NCBI GenBank assembly: GCA_022568135.1
Contig: JADFFQ010000007.1
Span: 25,656 to 89,655, forward strand
DNA: 64,000 nucleotides
Source: Planctomycetota bacterium
Lineage (GTDB): Bacteria; Planctomycetota; Phycisphaerae; Phycisphaerales; SM1A02
Direction: 5' to 3'
Position numbers and translations under genes: made by a program. The notes under the pieces were generated by a model. That model was not told the DNA's origin and searched no databases. It saw only the letters and a list, made by a program, of their open reading frames with translations. Positions 41,544 to 50,625 of this stretch are shown piece after piece (the first letter of the stretch is position 1; each line of letters starts with the position of its first letter).

Positions 41544-44500
41544 GTGATCCGCCAAATCGAACCGTCCGCTCCAGGCCAGCCGGTGTCCGCAGCCCACGAG
41601 CCCAATCACCACCGCACGCGTCTGTCGAAGATTGCGCTTGCGGGATTCAAGTCCTTCGCCGATCCGATGGAGTTGCGGTTCGACGCGCCCATTTCCGGCA
41701 TCGTCGGGCCCAACGGCTGCGGCAAATCCAACGTGGTGGATGCGATCAAGTGGGTGCTCGGCGAGCGTTCCGCCAAGAGCTTGCGGGGCGGCGCGATGAT
41801 GGATGTGATCTTCGCGGGATCCGCAGGCCGCAAGCCGCTCGGCGCCGCGACGGTCACCCTCACGTTCGACAATCCCGTCGTCAACCTCGACCCATCGGAT
41901 TCCAAGCACCGCAGGTTGCTCGGGGTTGATACCGAGCAGGTTGACGTGACCCGCCGGCTCTACCGGGACGGCAACAGCGAGTACCTCATCAACGCTCGAA
42001 AGTGCCGTCTCCGCGACATCAAAGAGCTGTTCATGGATACGGGTGTCGGCGTCGGCGCCTACTCGATCATCGAGCAGGGAAAAGTCGATGCCATGCTCAC
42101 CGCCAACCCGCTTGAGCGGCGGGTCATCCTCGAAGAGGCCGCAGGCATCTCAAAGTTCAAAGCCCGCAAGATTGAGGCTGCCCGCAAACTCGAGCGTACC
42201 GAGATCAATCTGGTGCGGGCGCGCGAGCAGTTGCATCAGACGGACCGCAGGCTGCGCATCGTTCAGCGCCAGGCCGCCAAGGCCCGGCGCTTTCAGAAAC
42301 TCGAGACCCGCTTCCGCCAACTGCGGACGGATCTAGCGCTTGATCTTTACCACGAGCTGCGAGAGCGGCAGCAGAAGCTGACCGGAGAGATCGCCGACCT
42401 TGAGGCACACCGCCGCCGGCTCGCCGCCCAGCTTCAACAGCTTGAGGACAACAAGCAGTCCGCGGAAATCGCCCGGCATAAGCTGGACTGCCAGCAGCGC
42501 CAACTCGAGCAGCAGCGATTGGAGCTTCTCGCCGCGAAGAAGCATGCCGAGCAGAGACGTGCGTTCACCAAGCGTAATCTGATCGAGACTCGCCAGCACA
42601 GCGAGCAAGATCGTGCCCGCATGGGTGAGCTGTCGGCCCGCATTGAGTCACTTACGCAGCAGGTTGACGAAGCCCAAGCTTGCGTCACCCGCGCCACGCA
42701 TCGCCTCGCCGAGACCGAGCGGACGGTCCTTGAACTCAGTGACGAATCGACGCGGCTTGGGCAAGCGGTGGTCGAAGCTCAGCAGCGGTACGAGCAAAGC
42801 CGCGAGACCGCCGCCGGCATCGAGCAGAAGCGGTCGCGGCTCGTGGCCCAGGGTGAGTCAATCGACGGCCGGCACAAGACCCTCACCGAGCAGCAACATC
42901 GCCTGACCGGGCGGTCGACGCAACTGGCGGGCGAGTTGGATCAATTGCAAGGCGACCACGCTCAGGCCGACGAGAACCGCAGCTGCGCGGCGGCCGAGAC
43001 CCAGCGCCTGACGGCCCAACTGGCCGAGCACGATCGGGCCGCAGCCGACCTGGGCGATCGTCAGGCAGCGCTGACCCACACATTGGCCGAAGTCCGCCAC
43101 GAACTGGCCTCGACGGACTCCCGACGACACCTGCTTCAGGAAATGCAACACGCACGCGAGGGGCTTACCGATGCGGTCAAGACCATCCTGGAGAACGCTG
43201 AGGAATTCACGGGTGTGCGCGGTCTGCTGGCGGACGCAATCGACACCGACCGAGCCCACGCCCCGCTGGTTGAGGCGGCCCTGGGACCTGACATCGAGTT
43301 GCTGCTGGTCGAGCACCAGCGCGACCTGGAACACCTTTCAACTGCTTTGCGCGACATGCCCGGCCAAGTACGGCTGATCGCGGCCGAGCCGATCGACCAA
43401 TCGACGCACAACGAGCCCGATGAATCGGCACAGCCGCTGCCGGACTGGGTCACGCCGTTGATGTCGGTGATGAGGGTTCAGCCTCAGGCCGGCGACGCCG
43501 TGGCCAGACTGCTCGGCAAGACGCTGATCGTCGCCGACCTCGGCGCGGCGACCCTGCTTGGGGCCGGACCGTTGAGCGGTTGGCGGTTCGTGACCAAAGC
43601 GGGCGAGGTCCTCGAACCCGATGGGCGGGTCACCCTGGGCCGGGCCTGCGCCTCCCGCGCCGGCGACGGTTGGCTGACCCGCCGGGCTGAGTTGGCCGAC
43701 CTCGCGAAGGCCTGTACCAGACTTGACGACCGCGTGGAGGCCCTCACCGCCGATCTCCGCAACCTGCAAGCCGAATCGGCTCAGGCCCAGCAGAGGCAGG
43801 CGGCCGTGTCCGAGGGCTTGCATGTGGCCCGCCACGAGGTCGTTGACGCTCAACACCGGGCGCAGCAGGCCGCCAACGATCTCCAACGAGTCGACCGCGA
43901 GCGGGCCGGGCTGATGGCCGAGCAGGTCGAACTGACGCTGCGCCTGAATCGACTCGAGGCCGAGCGCGGCGATCTGACCGACCAGATCGACGCGCTCTCT
44001 TGCTCGCTCGATGAGCAGAATCAGTTGATCGAGCGTGCCCAAGGGCAACTGCAAGCCGATTCAGCCGAAGCCTGCGCCGCTGGGGAGCGCCTCACCGCCG
44101 CCCGGGTCCAACTCGGTCAATCGGGCGAGAAGCTCGATGCTCTGCGTCGCGAGCAGCGTCATATCGAGCTGGCCGTCGAGGAGACCCAACGACAGCAGGA
44201 CATCAGCAAAGATCAGCTTCAGCAACGATGCTCGCAGATCGAACATTACGAAGCCACCATCGCGGAAGCTGTCGAGGAAATGGGCGCCGCCGATGAGGGC
44301 CTTGCGGCAATCGAGCTCGCGTTTGCCGAAACCCAGCAACAGTTGCAGGCGGCCGGCCGGCGCGTCGAGCAATCAGCCGAGCAACTCAACGCCGCCCGAG
44401 CGCAGGCGATGAAGATTGACCGGGAATACCATGCCACCGAAATCACCCGCCGTGAAGTCGAGGTCAAGCGCGAGTCGCTTGAGGAGCGCACCCTGGCCGA

Positions 44501-45401
44501 TCTGGAGTTCGACCTGGCCGAAGCGTATCCGGCCCATCGAACCGCCCGGGAGCAAAACCAGCACTTCAACCCGATCGACCGCGAGGCGGCCCAGGCCGAG
44601 ATCGACGGTCTGCGCGAAGACCTCCGCAAGCTCGGCAACGTCAATCTCGACGCCGTCGATGAAGAGACGATGCTCACGCAGCGAAACCTCGATCTGAAGA
44701 ATCAGGTCCAGGACATCGACGCTGCGCAGCGGCAGCTTGAATCGCTGATCAGCGAGCTTGACGTCGCCAGCCGGCAGCGATTCGAAGAAACCTTCAACGC
44801 GGTACGTGACAACTTTGCGGGGGCCGACGGCATGTTCCGCAAGCTGTTCGGCGGCGGGGCCGCCGACCTCATACTGCTGCCGGATGAGAGCGGCAATGTG
44901 GACTGGCTGGCCTCCGGCATCGAGATCAAGGCCAAGCCGCCGGGCAAGGAGCCACGCGTCATCAATCAGCTCTCCGGCGGGGAGAAGGCCTTGACGGCCG
45001 TCGCATTGTTGATGGCGATCTTCAAATCCAAACCCTCTCCGTTCTGTGTGCTCGATGAGGTCGATGCGGCGCTGGACGATGCGAACGTCGAGCGGTTCTG
45101 CAATGCGCTGCTGCCGTTCCTTGACCGCAGCCACTTCATCATCATCACCCACCACAAGCGCACCATGCAGGCGTGCGATCTCCTGTACGGCGTGACCATG
45201 CAGGAGCGCGGGGTGTCCAAGCAGGTCGCGGTACGAATTGAGCAGATCACCTCCGACGGAAGCCGAACCGATGTCGATGTCGATCACGGCCGGCGACGGA
45301 TCGCGCCTGCGGCTTCCGTGGGCGCCCGCCCGAAGGATGGGCAGTTGATCGAATCGAAACCGACTGTGGCACACGCAGTTCGTGGTGCTCGCGGCGGATA
45401 A
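41544..45401 (+). CDS. smc: Chromosome segregation ATPase SMC
   Basis: A 1285-residue SMC, slightly longer than the usual 1150-1200. The head has Walker [10 protein letters not shown] (about 55-63), the C-terminal head has the signature [16 protein letters not shown] and Walker [20 protein letters not shown]. Two coiled-coil arms (about 190-540 and 720-1080) flank a hinge ([10 protein letters not shown] to DGRVTLG, about 555-700). About 25 N-terminal and 40 C-terminal residues extend beyond the usual head. The start codon is GTG at 41544, 50 bp after the FlgI-like gene. No scpA/scpB here. Confidence 0.95.
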   Translation: MIRQIEPSAPGQPVSAAHEPNHHRTRLSKIALAGFKSFADPMELRFDAPISGIVGPNGCGKSNVVDAIKWVLGERSAKSLRGGAMMDVIFAGSAGRKPLGAATVTLTFDNPVVNLDPSDSKHRRLLGVDTEQVDVTRRLYRDGNSEYLINARKCRLRDIKELFMDTGVGVGAYSIIEQGKVDAMLTANPLERRVILEEAAGISKFKARKIEAARKLERTEINLVRAREQLHQTDRRLRIVQRQAAKARRFQKLETRFRQLRTDLALDLYHELRERQQKLTGEIADLEAHRRRLAAQLQQLEDNKQSAEIARHKLDCQQRQLEQQRLELLAAKKHAEQRRAFTKRNLIETRQHSEQDRARMGELSARIESLTQQVDEAQACVTRATHRLAETERTVLELSDESTRLGQAVVEAQQRYEQSRETAAGIEQKRSRLVAQGESIDGRHKTLTEQQHRLTGRSTQLAGELDQLQGDHAQADENRSCAAAETQRLTAQLAEHDRAAADLGDRQAALTHTLAEVRHELASTDSRRHLLQEMQHAREGLTDAVKTILENAEEFTGVRGLLADAIDTDRAHAPLVEAALGPDIELLLVEHQRDLEHLSTALRDMPGQVRLIAAEPIDQSTHNEPDESAQPLPDWVTPLMSVMRVQPQAGDAVARLLGKTLIVADLGAATLLGAGPLSGWRFVTKAGEVLEPDGRVTLGRACASRAGDGWLTRRAELADLAKACTRLDDRVEALTADLRNLQAESAQAQQRQAAVSEGLHVARHEVVDAQHRAQQAANDLQRVDRERAGLMAEQVELTLRLNRLEAERGDLTDQIDALSCSLDEQNQLIERAQGQLQADSAEACAAGERLTAARVQLGQSGEKLDALRREQRHIELAVEETQRQQDISKDQLQQRCSQIEHYEATIAEAVEEMGAADEGLAAIELAFAETQQQLQAAGRRVEQSAEQLNAARAQAMKIDREYHATEITRREVEVKRESLEERTLADLEFDLAEAYPAHRTAREQNQHFNPIDREAAQAEIDGLREDLRKLGNVNLDAVDEETMLTQRNLDLKNQVQDIDAAQRQLESLISELDVASRQRFEETFNAVRDNFAGADGMFRKLFGGGAADLILLPDESGNVDWLASGIEIKAKPPGKEPRVINQLSGGEKALTAVALLMAIFKSKPSPFCVLDEVDAALDDANVERFCNALLPFLDRSHFIIITHHKRTMQACDLLYGVTMQERGVSKQVAVRIEQITSDGSRTDVDVDHGRRRIAPAASVGARPKDGQLIESKPTVAHAVRGARGG

Positions 45402-45415
45402 GCATCCGCGGGCAC

Positions 45416-45435
45416 CCGCACAGATTCCTGTGCGG
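45416..45435. terminator. Hairpin between convergent smc and hydrolase genes
   Basis: An 8-bp perfect stem, CCGCACAG (45416-45423) and CTGTGCGG (45428-45435), with an ATTC loop. There is no T run, so termination activity is uncertain. Confidence 0.4.
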
Positions 45436-45458
45436 CTGAAACAATCCGCCCCAAGAAG

Positions 45459-46328
45459 CTATCCCCGGCGCGTATCAATACACGCTTGACGGGCAAACTC
45501 GGTCACAGCGGCCAACAGCTCGTCCAGTTGCGGGCTGGACTCAGCGTCGGGGGGCATGGGGTTCGGTGTGTTAAAGACGTGATTGCCGCCGGCAATGCGG
45601 ATCACCTCCGCCGTCTCACCCGCCGCCTGGGCGAGCTGTTGAGCACACTCCGCAGGCACGGTGGGATCAGCCTCGCCGTGGATGATGAGCACGGGGCAGG
45701 TGATCGAGGCAATCAGCGCCGGCAGGTCGTGGGCGTCGGGATCTTCGAGCTGCTCGGTGAGGAATCCTTTGCCGATCCGCAGCGTCTGCCCGGTGCGAGC
45801 GGAGGGCGATTCAAGGAAGCCTTCCCCAAGGAGTGCCTCGGCCTGCTGGGGCGCCATCGCCCGGCACGAGCTGGGCGCCGAGGCGGTGATAATCCCCGCC
45901 GGCTGAGGAAAGGCAGCATCGTGGGCATACCGGCCGGCCGTCAGCAGCACGGTCACCCCGCCGCGCGAGTGACCGAACATCACGTATGCAAGCCCCTGCC
46001 CATCGAGTCGCCCGTCATTGACCGCCGCAACGATCGCCCCCAGGTCATGGACCTGCTTGTTGTACGTGTCGCGCTCAAACAGGTCCGGCCGCTCGAACGT
46101 CTCGATCACGTTGGTCATTCCTGAATGACTGAAGTTGAAGCGATGAGCGATGAACCCGGCCGCCGCGGCGGCCTCGGCGATCCGCGGAAACATGCCGTAG
46201 TCCTTGTACCCCTTGAAGCCGTGGGCGATGATGAGAACACCGATCGCATCCCCGCTCGGCAGATGCGTATTGCCGAGAATCGATTCGCCCTCTGCCCCCG
46301 GAATCGTCCATTCTTTGCTCGCGCTCAT
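45459..46328 (-). CDS. Alpha/beta hydrolase (dienelactone hydrolase-like)
   Basis: A 289-residue protein. Catalytic triad elements: nucleophile elbow GHSRGG (about residue 114), the aspartate in HGEADPTVP, and the histidine in GGNHVF. IIAHGFKGYKDYG forms the oxyanion region. It hydrolyses an ester or acts on acyl peptides; the substrate is unknown. The start at 46328 is chosen for the compact family start; the frame extends 16 codons further into repeat sequence (46357-46385). Confidence 0.85.
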   Translation of the reverse strand: MSASKEWTIPGAEGESILGNTHLPSGDAIGVLIIAHGFKGYKDYGMFPRIAEAAAAAGFIAHRFNFSHSGMTNVIETFERPDLFERDTYNKQVHDLGAIVAAVNDGRLDGQGLAYVMFGHSRGGVTVLLTAGRYAHDAAFPQPAGIITASAPSSCRAMAPQQAEALLGEGFLESPSARTGQTLRIGKGFLTEQLEDPDAHDLPALIASITCPVLIIHGEADPTVPAECAQQLAQAAGETAEVIRIAGGNHVFNTPNPMPPDAESSPQLDELLAAVTEFARQACIDTRRG

Positions 46329-46356
46329 GTGCGTGTTCTCTTGGCGTAAGTTTCGC

Positions 46357-46457
46357 AGCGAGCCGGGCTGTGTCAACCCGGTGGACGCCCAAGGTCAATG
46401 TGCATCCGAGCGCCATCTGTATGCCGCATCCACCGGCCCGACACGGCCCGGCTCGCT
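46357..46457. repeat. Inverted pair of H3 repeats
   Basis: AGCGAGCCGGGCTGTGTC followed by CCGGTGGA (46357-46385) faces its reverse complement (46429-46457), separated by about 43 bp. The two arms match at most positions. The gap onward to hepT (46458-46761) is lower in GC, holds an imperfect ACCACAC/GTGCGGT hairpin near 46575 and shows no gene. Confidence 0.65.
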
Positions 46458-46761
46458 ACAAACCTGTGACCCGGCGCGTCTCGCCGCCGCGCATAAGCCG
46501 GGTCAAACCACACATACCGCTGCCTCCGCCCAGAAGCCGAACCTGTTCCGTATTCTTCTCTCAGAACGGACGCAACCACACTTCGTGCGGTTGAATCAAA
46601 TGGGTGAGGTCAGCTTGGGCTCTACCTCTTCAATCCGAGCAATTTGCACATCATCGTCACTTCGCGTTGAGTACGAATTGGGGGACGGGAGTCTTCTCCT
46701 AGGCGTTCAGGCGGGCAGGTCGAATCCATGGCCATCTTGTCGCGCAGGTAATACGCCCGAC

Positions 46762-47151
46762 CTACCCCGGTGATGGCGAAAGATTAGGCAGCGGCCAGTC
46801 AGCGGTCGCCTTCTGAAGCGCTGCGATGAGGACAGGGATGTCTTCAGACACGGTCCGCCAGAGGCGATCGCGGTCGACACTCCAGTACACGTGAACCAGG
46901 ATATGGCGCATGGCCACAATCTGTCCCCACGGCACGTCCGCAGCGCGCCTTCGCCCGACGTCGCTGATGCGAGCGGCGGCTTCGCCAATCTCCTGAACTG
47001 CGTTCATCAAGGCCCTGACCAGCATGACATCTCGATCAAGGTCTTCGCGTGAACGCCCCGCGACGAATAACACGACGTGCCCGGCGGCATCGAGCATGTG
47101 CTGCATGCGCAGGCGATCGTCCAGCGGGAACCGGTCCGGATCACGCGGCAT
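46762..47151 (-). CDS. hepT: HepT-like toxin (type VII MntA-HepT system)
   Basis: A 129-residue helical protein of the DUF86/HepT family. The diagnostic R-x4-H-x-Y motif is seen as RHILVHVY, the catalytic RNase site of HEPN toxins and the target of antitoxin-mediated AMPylation on tyrosine. The gene overlaps the end of mntA by 11 bp, the standard antitoxin-toxin arrangement. The open frame extends upstream of the ATG at 47151, but that stretch lies inside mntA. Confidence 0.85.
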   Translation of the reverse strand: MPRDPDRFPLDDRLRMQHMLDAAGHVVLFVAGRSREDLDRDVMLVRALMNAVQEIGEAAARISDVGRRRAADVPWGQIVAMRHILVHVYWSVDRDRLWRTVSEDIPVLIAALQKATADWPLPNLSPSPG

Positions 47152-47443
47152 GAAGCGGCTTGGCCTTGCGGAGCACGTCGTCACGGAAATATTCTGAGAG
47201 ATCCTCAGGCGTGCGGAGATCGACCTCGCGGCCGATGATCTCACCCAGTTCAAGGATCATCTGGCCGAAGCCGAACATGCCGGGCGTGCGGCCGGGGAGG
47301 AACTCGACGAGCACATCCACGTCGCTGTCGGGCCCAAAACCATCGTGAAGGACGCTGCCGTACAGCGACAGCCGCTTCACGGCATGACGCCCGCAGAATG
47401 CTGCGATCTTGTCTTGCGGAATATCGATGCCGTGGTAGCGCAT
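47141..47443 (-). CDS. mntA: MntA-like nucleotidyltransferase antitoxin
   Basis: A 100-residue minimal nucleotidyltransferase. The motif GSVLHDGFGPDSDVDVLVEF contains the G-S-x10-D-x-D signature of MNT antitoxins, which transfer AMP to a tyrosine on the partner HepT and so silence it. LGEIIGREVDLRTPEDL is the third-aspartate segment. It is located first, with hepT second and overlapping. Such pairs are common and mobile, and the lower-GC gap downstream of hepT fits recent acquisition. Confidence 0.85.
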   Translation of the reverse strand: MRYHGIDIPQDKIAAFCGRHAVKRLSLYGSVLHDGFGPDSDVDVLVEFLPGRTPGMFGFGQMILELGEIIGREVDLRTPEDLSEYFRDDVLRKAKPLHAA

Positions 47444-47492
47444 GATCCAGAATCTCGGTCGGCATTGTACACCCCCGTCCGATCGCAGGGCA

Positions 47493-47517
47493 CCGGCGGG
47501 CGTAGCCCGCCGGCTAT
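47493..47517 (+). repeat. Diverged H1-like hairpin
   Basis: A 9-bp stem, CCGGCGGGC/GCCCGCCGG, with a GTA loop (47493-47513), followed by CTATT. It resembles the H1 family by its trailing CTAT. Confidence 0.5.
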
Positions 47518-47663
47518 TGAAAACAAACTGCTGAGATATCACTCCGAAACGCCAAACCGGAAACCATGGAGCGGCAACAAAATTGCAAAGATAGCGGATT
47601 TCCAGCCGCCCGGCCGCACAAGCATCGCTTGACCGCTTCGAGTGGTTCGTGAAGTATTGTGCC

Positions 47664-48875
47664 ATGGCTTCAACCCGCCCCCTGGAACTCGACGTGGTGA
47701 TCTTCGGCGGAGGTGGCGCCGGGTTGTGGCTCTTGGACGAGCTGATCCGCCATGGCTTTGACACGGTTCTTCTCGAAGCGGCCCAGCTCGGCCGAGGCCA
47801 GACCATTGCCTCACAAGGCATTATCCACGGCGGACTGAAGTACAGCATTTCCGGTTTGCTGACACCGTCGGCTCAGGCCGTTCGCGACATGCCCGCTCGG
47901 TGGCGGCAATCATTGACGGGGCAGAAACCCCCGCGGTTGACCCGCACGCTCCTGCGAGGCGAGCACTGCCATCTCTGGCAGACCGCTGCGCTGAAGTCGA
48001 AGCTGGCCATGATCGGCGCTCGAGCGGGCCTGCGGGTCACACCGGCCAAGCTCTCGCGGGATGATCGACCGCCGGCCCTTGGCGATTGCCCGGGCGTGGT
48101 GGCCAGGCTCGACGAGCAGGTCATCGAACCGGCCAGCTTCCTAGCGGACCTGGCTGGACAACACCACTCGAACCTCCTGCGGATCGACGCACAGGGCGGG
48201 CTGCGGTTCGAGCTGCGTGATGCGGGGCAGGTCGAAGCGATCCACCTAAACGATGCGGATTCCCATGATGCGCTGGTCCTCCAGCCGCGCCACGTCGTGT
48301 TCACGGCCGGCGCCGGCAATGCCCAATTGCGCCGCGCCGTCGGATTATCGCAGCGGGCCATGCAGCGACGTCCGTTGCACATGGTGATGCTGCGCGGCGA
48401 ACTTCCAATCCTCAACGGACACTGCGTCGATGGGGCGACGACGCGGGTTACAATCACCTCGGCACAAGATTCCTCCCGCGCCACAGTCTGGCAAGTGGGC
48501 GGGCGGGTCGCCGAGATCGGAGTTGCGATGTCGCCGCAGAAGTTAGTCAGCCACGCACGCAGCGAGCTGGAGGCGGTCTTGCCGGGCGTCGATCTGGGCG
48601 GCGTCCAGTGGGCCACCTACCGAATCGACCGCGCCGAAGGTGATGCGTCGGGTCGGCGGCCGGACGACGTGAGCATCATCGAGCATGGCAATGTCATCAC
48701 CGCCTGGCCGACTAAATTGGCGCTGGTCCCACGGCTCGCCCAACGGATCGTGAGCGTGCTCGGCCGGCCGGCGTCACGCCGACCGTTTGATCTTTCGGCG
48801 ATTGAGAACTGGCCGCGACCGGTCGTTGCCCAACCCCCCTGGGAGATGCAGCAGCAGTGGTTCACCGACGTCTAG
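47664..48875 (+). CDS. FAD-dependent oxidoreductase (DAO family)
   Basis: A protein of about 403 residues. The N-terminal dinucleotide site [21 protein letters not shown] is followed by [21 protein letters not shown], the pattern of DAO-type oxidoreductases such as glycerol-3-phosphate and 2-hydroxyglutarate dehydrogenases. [13 protein letters not shown] is a second FAD contact. The substrate is unknown. The stop overlaps the start of the aldo/keto reductase gene by 19 bp, so they are likely made together. An ATG at 47649 (MKYCAMAS) is an alternative start. Confidence 0.8.
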   Translation: MASTRPLELDVVIFGGGGAGLWLLDELIRHGFDTVLLEAAQLGRGQTIASQGIIHGGLKYSISGLLTPSAQAVRDMPARWRQSLTGQKPPRLTRTLLRGEHCHLWQTAALKSKLAMIGARAGLRVTPAKLSRDDRPPALGDCPGVVARLDEQVIEPASFLADLAGQHHSNLLRIDAQGGLRFELRDAGQVEAIHLNDADSHDALVLQPRHVVFTAGAGNAQLRRAVGLSQRAMQRRPLHMVMLRGELPILNGHCVDGATTRVTITSAQDSSRATVWQVGGRVAEIGVAMSPQKLVSHARSELEAVLPGVDLGGVQWATYRIDRAEGDASGRRPDDVSIIEHGNVITAWPTKLALVPRLAQRIVSVLGRPASRRPFDLSAIENWPRPVVAQPPWEMQQQWFTDV

Positions 48876-49621
48876 GTCGAAGCGGCCTGCTCGTGAGTCC
48901 GATCGGGTTCGGAGCGTTCAAGATCGGGCGCAATCGCGCGATCAAGTACGCCCAAGGGTATCCCCTACCCGATGAGGACGAGGTCGAACGCCTGCTGCTG
49001 GCCGTGCTTGACCTCGGTATCAACTTCATTGACACAGCTGGGGCTTACGGTCTCAGCGAAGAGCGCATCGGCCGAGCGATCTCGCATCGGCGAAACGAGT
49101 ACGTCATTTCCACGAAGGTCGGGGAATCGTTCGCCGACGGCCGATCAACGTACGATTTTTCCAAGGCTGCCGTGCGCGACAGCGTGCAGCGAAGCATCAA
49201 GCGTCTGCGCACCGACGTGCTTGACCTCGTATTCGTCCACGCGCATGGCGACGATCTGGCGATTCTCGAACAGACCGACGTGGTGCCGACCCTGCACCAA
49301 CTGCGGGCCGAAGGTCTGGTCAGGGCGATCGGCTTTTCGGGCAAGACCGTCCAGGGCACCCGGGCGGCCCTGGCGTGGGCGGACGCGATCATGGTTGAGT
49401 ATCACCTTGACGATCGTTCACACGCCGGGGTCATCGCTGAGGCCGACCGCTCAGACGTCGGGGTGGTGGTCAAGAAGGGGCTTGCGTCGGGGGGCCTGGA
49501 TCCGGCGACGGCCATCCCCTTCGTGCTGAACACTACCGGAGTGGGCAGCTTGCTGATCGGGGCATTGAACGAGGATCACATTCGCCAGAACATCCGTCAG
49601 GCGGAGGCGCCACCGCAGTAG
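48857..49621 (+). CDS. Aldo/keto reductase
   Basis: A 254-residue protein, shorter than the usual 300 or so. The start is GTG at 48857 ([24 protein letters not shown]), overlapping the oxidoreductase stop. Motifs: [21 protein letters not shown] with the catalytic Asp and Tyr, VISTKVG with the Lys, DLVFVHAHG with the His replacing the usual position, and [18 protein letters not shown] for NADPH. It reduces an aldehyde or ketone. Coupling to the FAD enzyme suggests one pathway, but neither substrate is known. Confidence 0.85.
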   Translation: MVHRRLGRSGLLVSPIGFGAFKIGRNRAIKYAQGYPLPDEDEVERLLLAVLDLGINFIDTAGAYGLSEERIGRAISHRRNEYVISTKVGESFADGRSTYDFSKAAVRDSVQRSIKRLRTDVLDLVFVHAHGDDLAILEQTDVVPTLHQLRAEGLVRAIGFSGKTVQGTRAALAWADAIMVEYHLDDRSHAGVIAEADRSDVGVVVKKGLASGGLDPATAIPFVLNTTGVGSLLIGALNEDHIRQNIRQAEAPPQ

Positions 49622-49641
49622 CCGACCGCCGAGAAATGTTC

Positions 49642-50589
49642 TCAACGCCTCGCGGGAGCTGTACGGGGCGGAATGTGCAGTCTCATGCCGACCTCGAGCC
49701 GATCGGGGTTCGAGCCGATCATCCGTCGGTTCGCGACATAGATGACCCGCCATCGACCCGCATCGCTGTAATAGGCCTTGGCGATCTTGGTCAGCATATC
49801 GCCTCGCTTGACGGTGTAGACGACTCCAGCCCCGACCTGTTCAGCAGAGGATTCGGCCCGCTTCCGCTGCGCTCCCTTCGGCGGCAGGCGCAGCTTCTGC
49901 CCCACACGCAGCCGGTTCGGATCGACAAATGGATTCGCTGTGGCAATCTGCTCCCACCTGACCCCATCACCGAACCACTGCTCGGCAATCGTCCACATCG
50001 TGTCGTCTTCCTGGACGGTGTAATCAACGTACCGCGGCGGCGGAGGCAGGCTCGACCTGACCGGCCGGGGCGTGGCGGGAAACGGGCGCTCGGCCAATCC
50101 TGATAAGGATTCCTTGATCCTGGAAGATCGGGACGCCCGCGTGCCCACATCGTTGGCAGCGATGACGGGTGGACTGAATGACCGCGGACCACCGACCGGT
50201 TGGGCGGGCCTGTCGCCGTCTGGGCCGATGTTGACGACTCGCGGCCGGCCCTGTGCCCGCCCATCCATCGCCAGCACTCCCGATGGAACTTCGGCGCCGC
50301 GGGAGATTGTTTCGCGTACTCCGATCGCCTGCTCAACCGATTCGCTCAGAATGCCCCGGGGATCACGATCGCCATCGGGGAAAATGGGCTTGGCTCCACT
50401 GAAGTCTTGGTCACCACTCGGCGCGTCGATTCCACCGGGATCAGCCCCAACGGCGTCGGCCGGCTGTGCCTCCCCAAGCGCGGGGATGTCATCGCCGCCA
50501 GGGCCGGAGCGACCAAAGCCGTAGTAGACTCCAAGTGCGACCACAAGGAGCAGAACAACGGCGATCGTAACCTTGATGCGACCGGACAT
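49642..50589 (-). CDS. Membrane-anchored protein with two LysM domains
   Basis: A 315-residue protein. One N-terminal membrane segment (about 5-24) is followed by a disordered region rich in Gly, Asp and Pro (about 28-190). Two LysM domains then bind peptidoglycan: DYTVQEDDTMWTIAEQWFGDGVRWEQIATANP (about 192-235) and VYTVKRGDMLTKIAKAYYSDAGRWRVIYVANR (about 258-305). It lies downstream of secDF on the same strand, with a 36-bp gap. Confidence 0.85.
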   Translation of the reverse strand: MSGRIKVTIAVVLLLVVALGVYYGFGRSGPGGDDIPALGEAQPADAVGADPGGIDAPSGDQDFSGAKPIFPDGDRDPRGILSESVEQAIGVRETISRGAEVPSGVLAMDGRAQGRPRVVNIGPDGDRPAQPVGGPRSFSPPVIAANDVGTRASRSSRIKESLSGLAERPFPATPRPVRSSLPPPPRYVDYTVQEDDTMWTIAEQWFGDGVRWEQIATANPFVDPNRLRVGQKLRLPPKGAQRKRAESSAEQVGAGVVYTVKRGDMLTKIAKAYYSDAGRWRVIYVANRRMIGSNPDRLEVGMRLHIPPRTAPARR

Positions 50590-50625
50590 ATGGCCAATCC
50601 TCCGTGAAAGTTCCGACCCAGAGAT

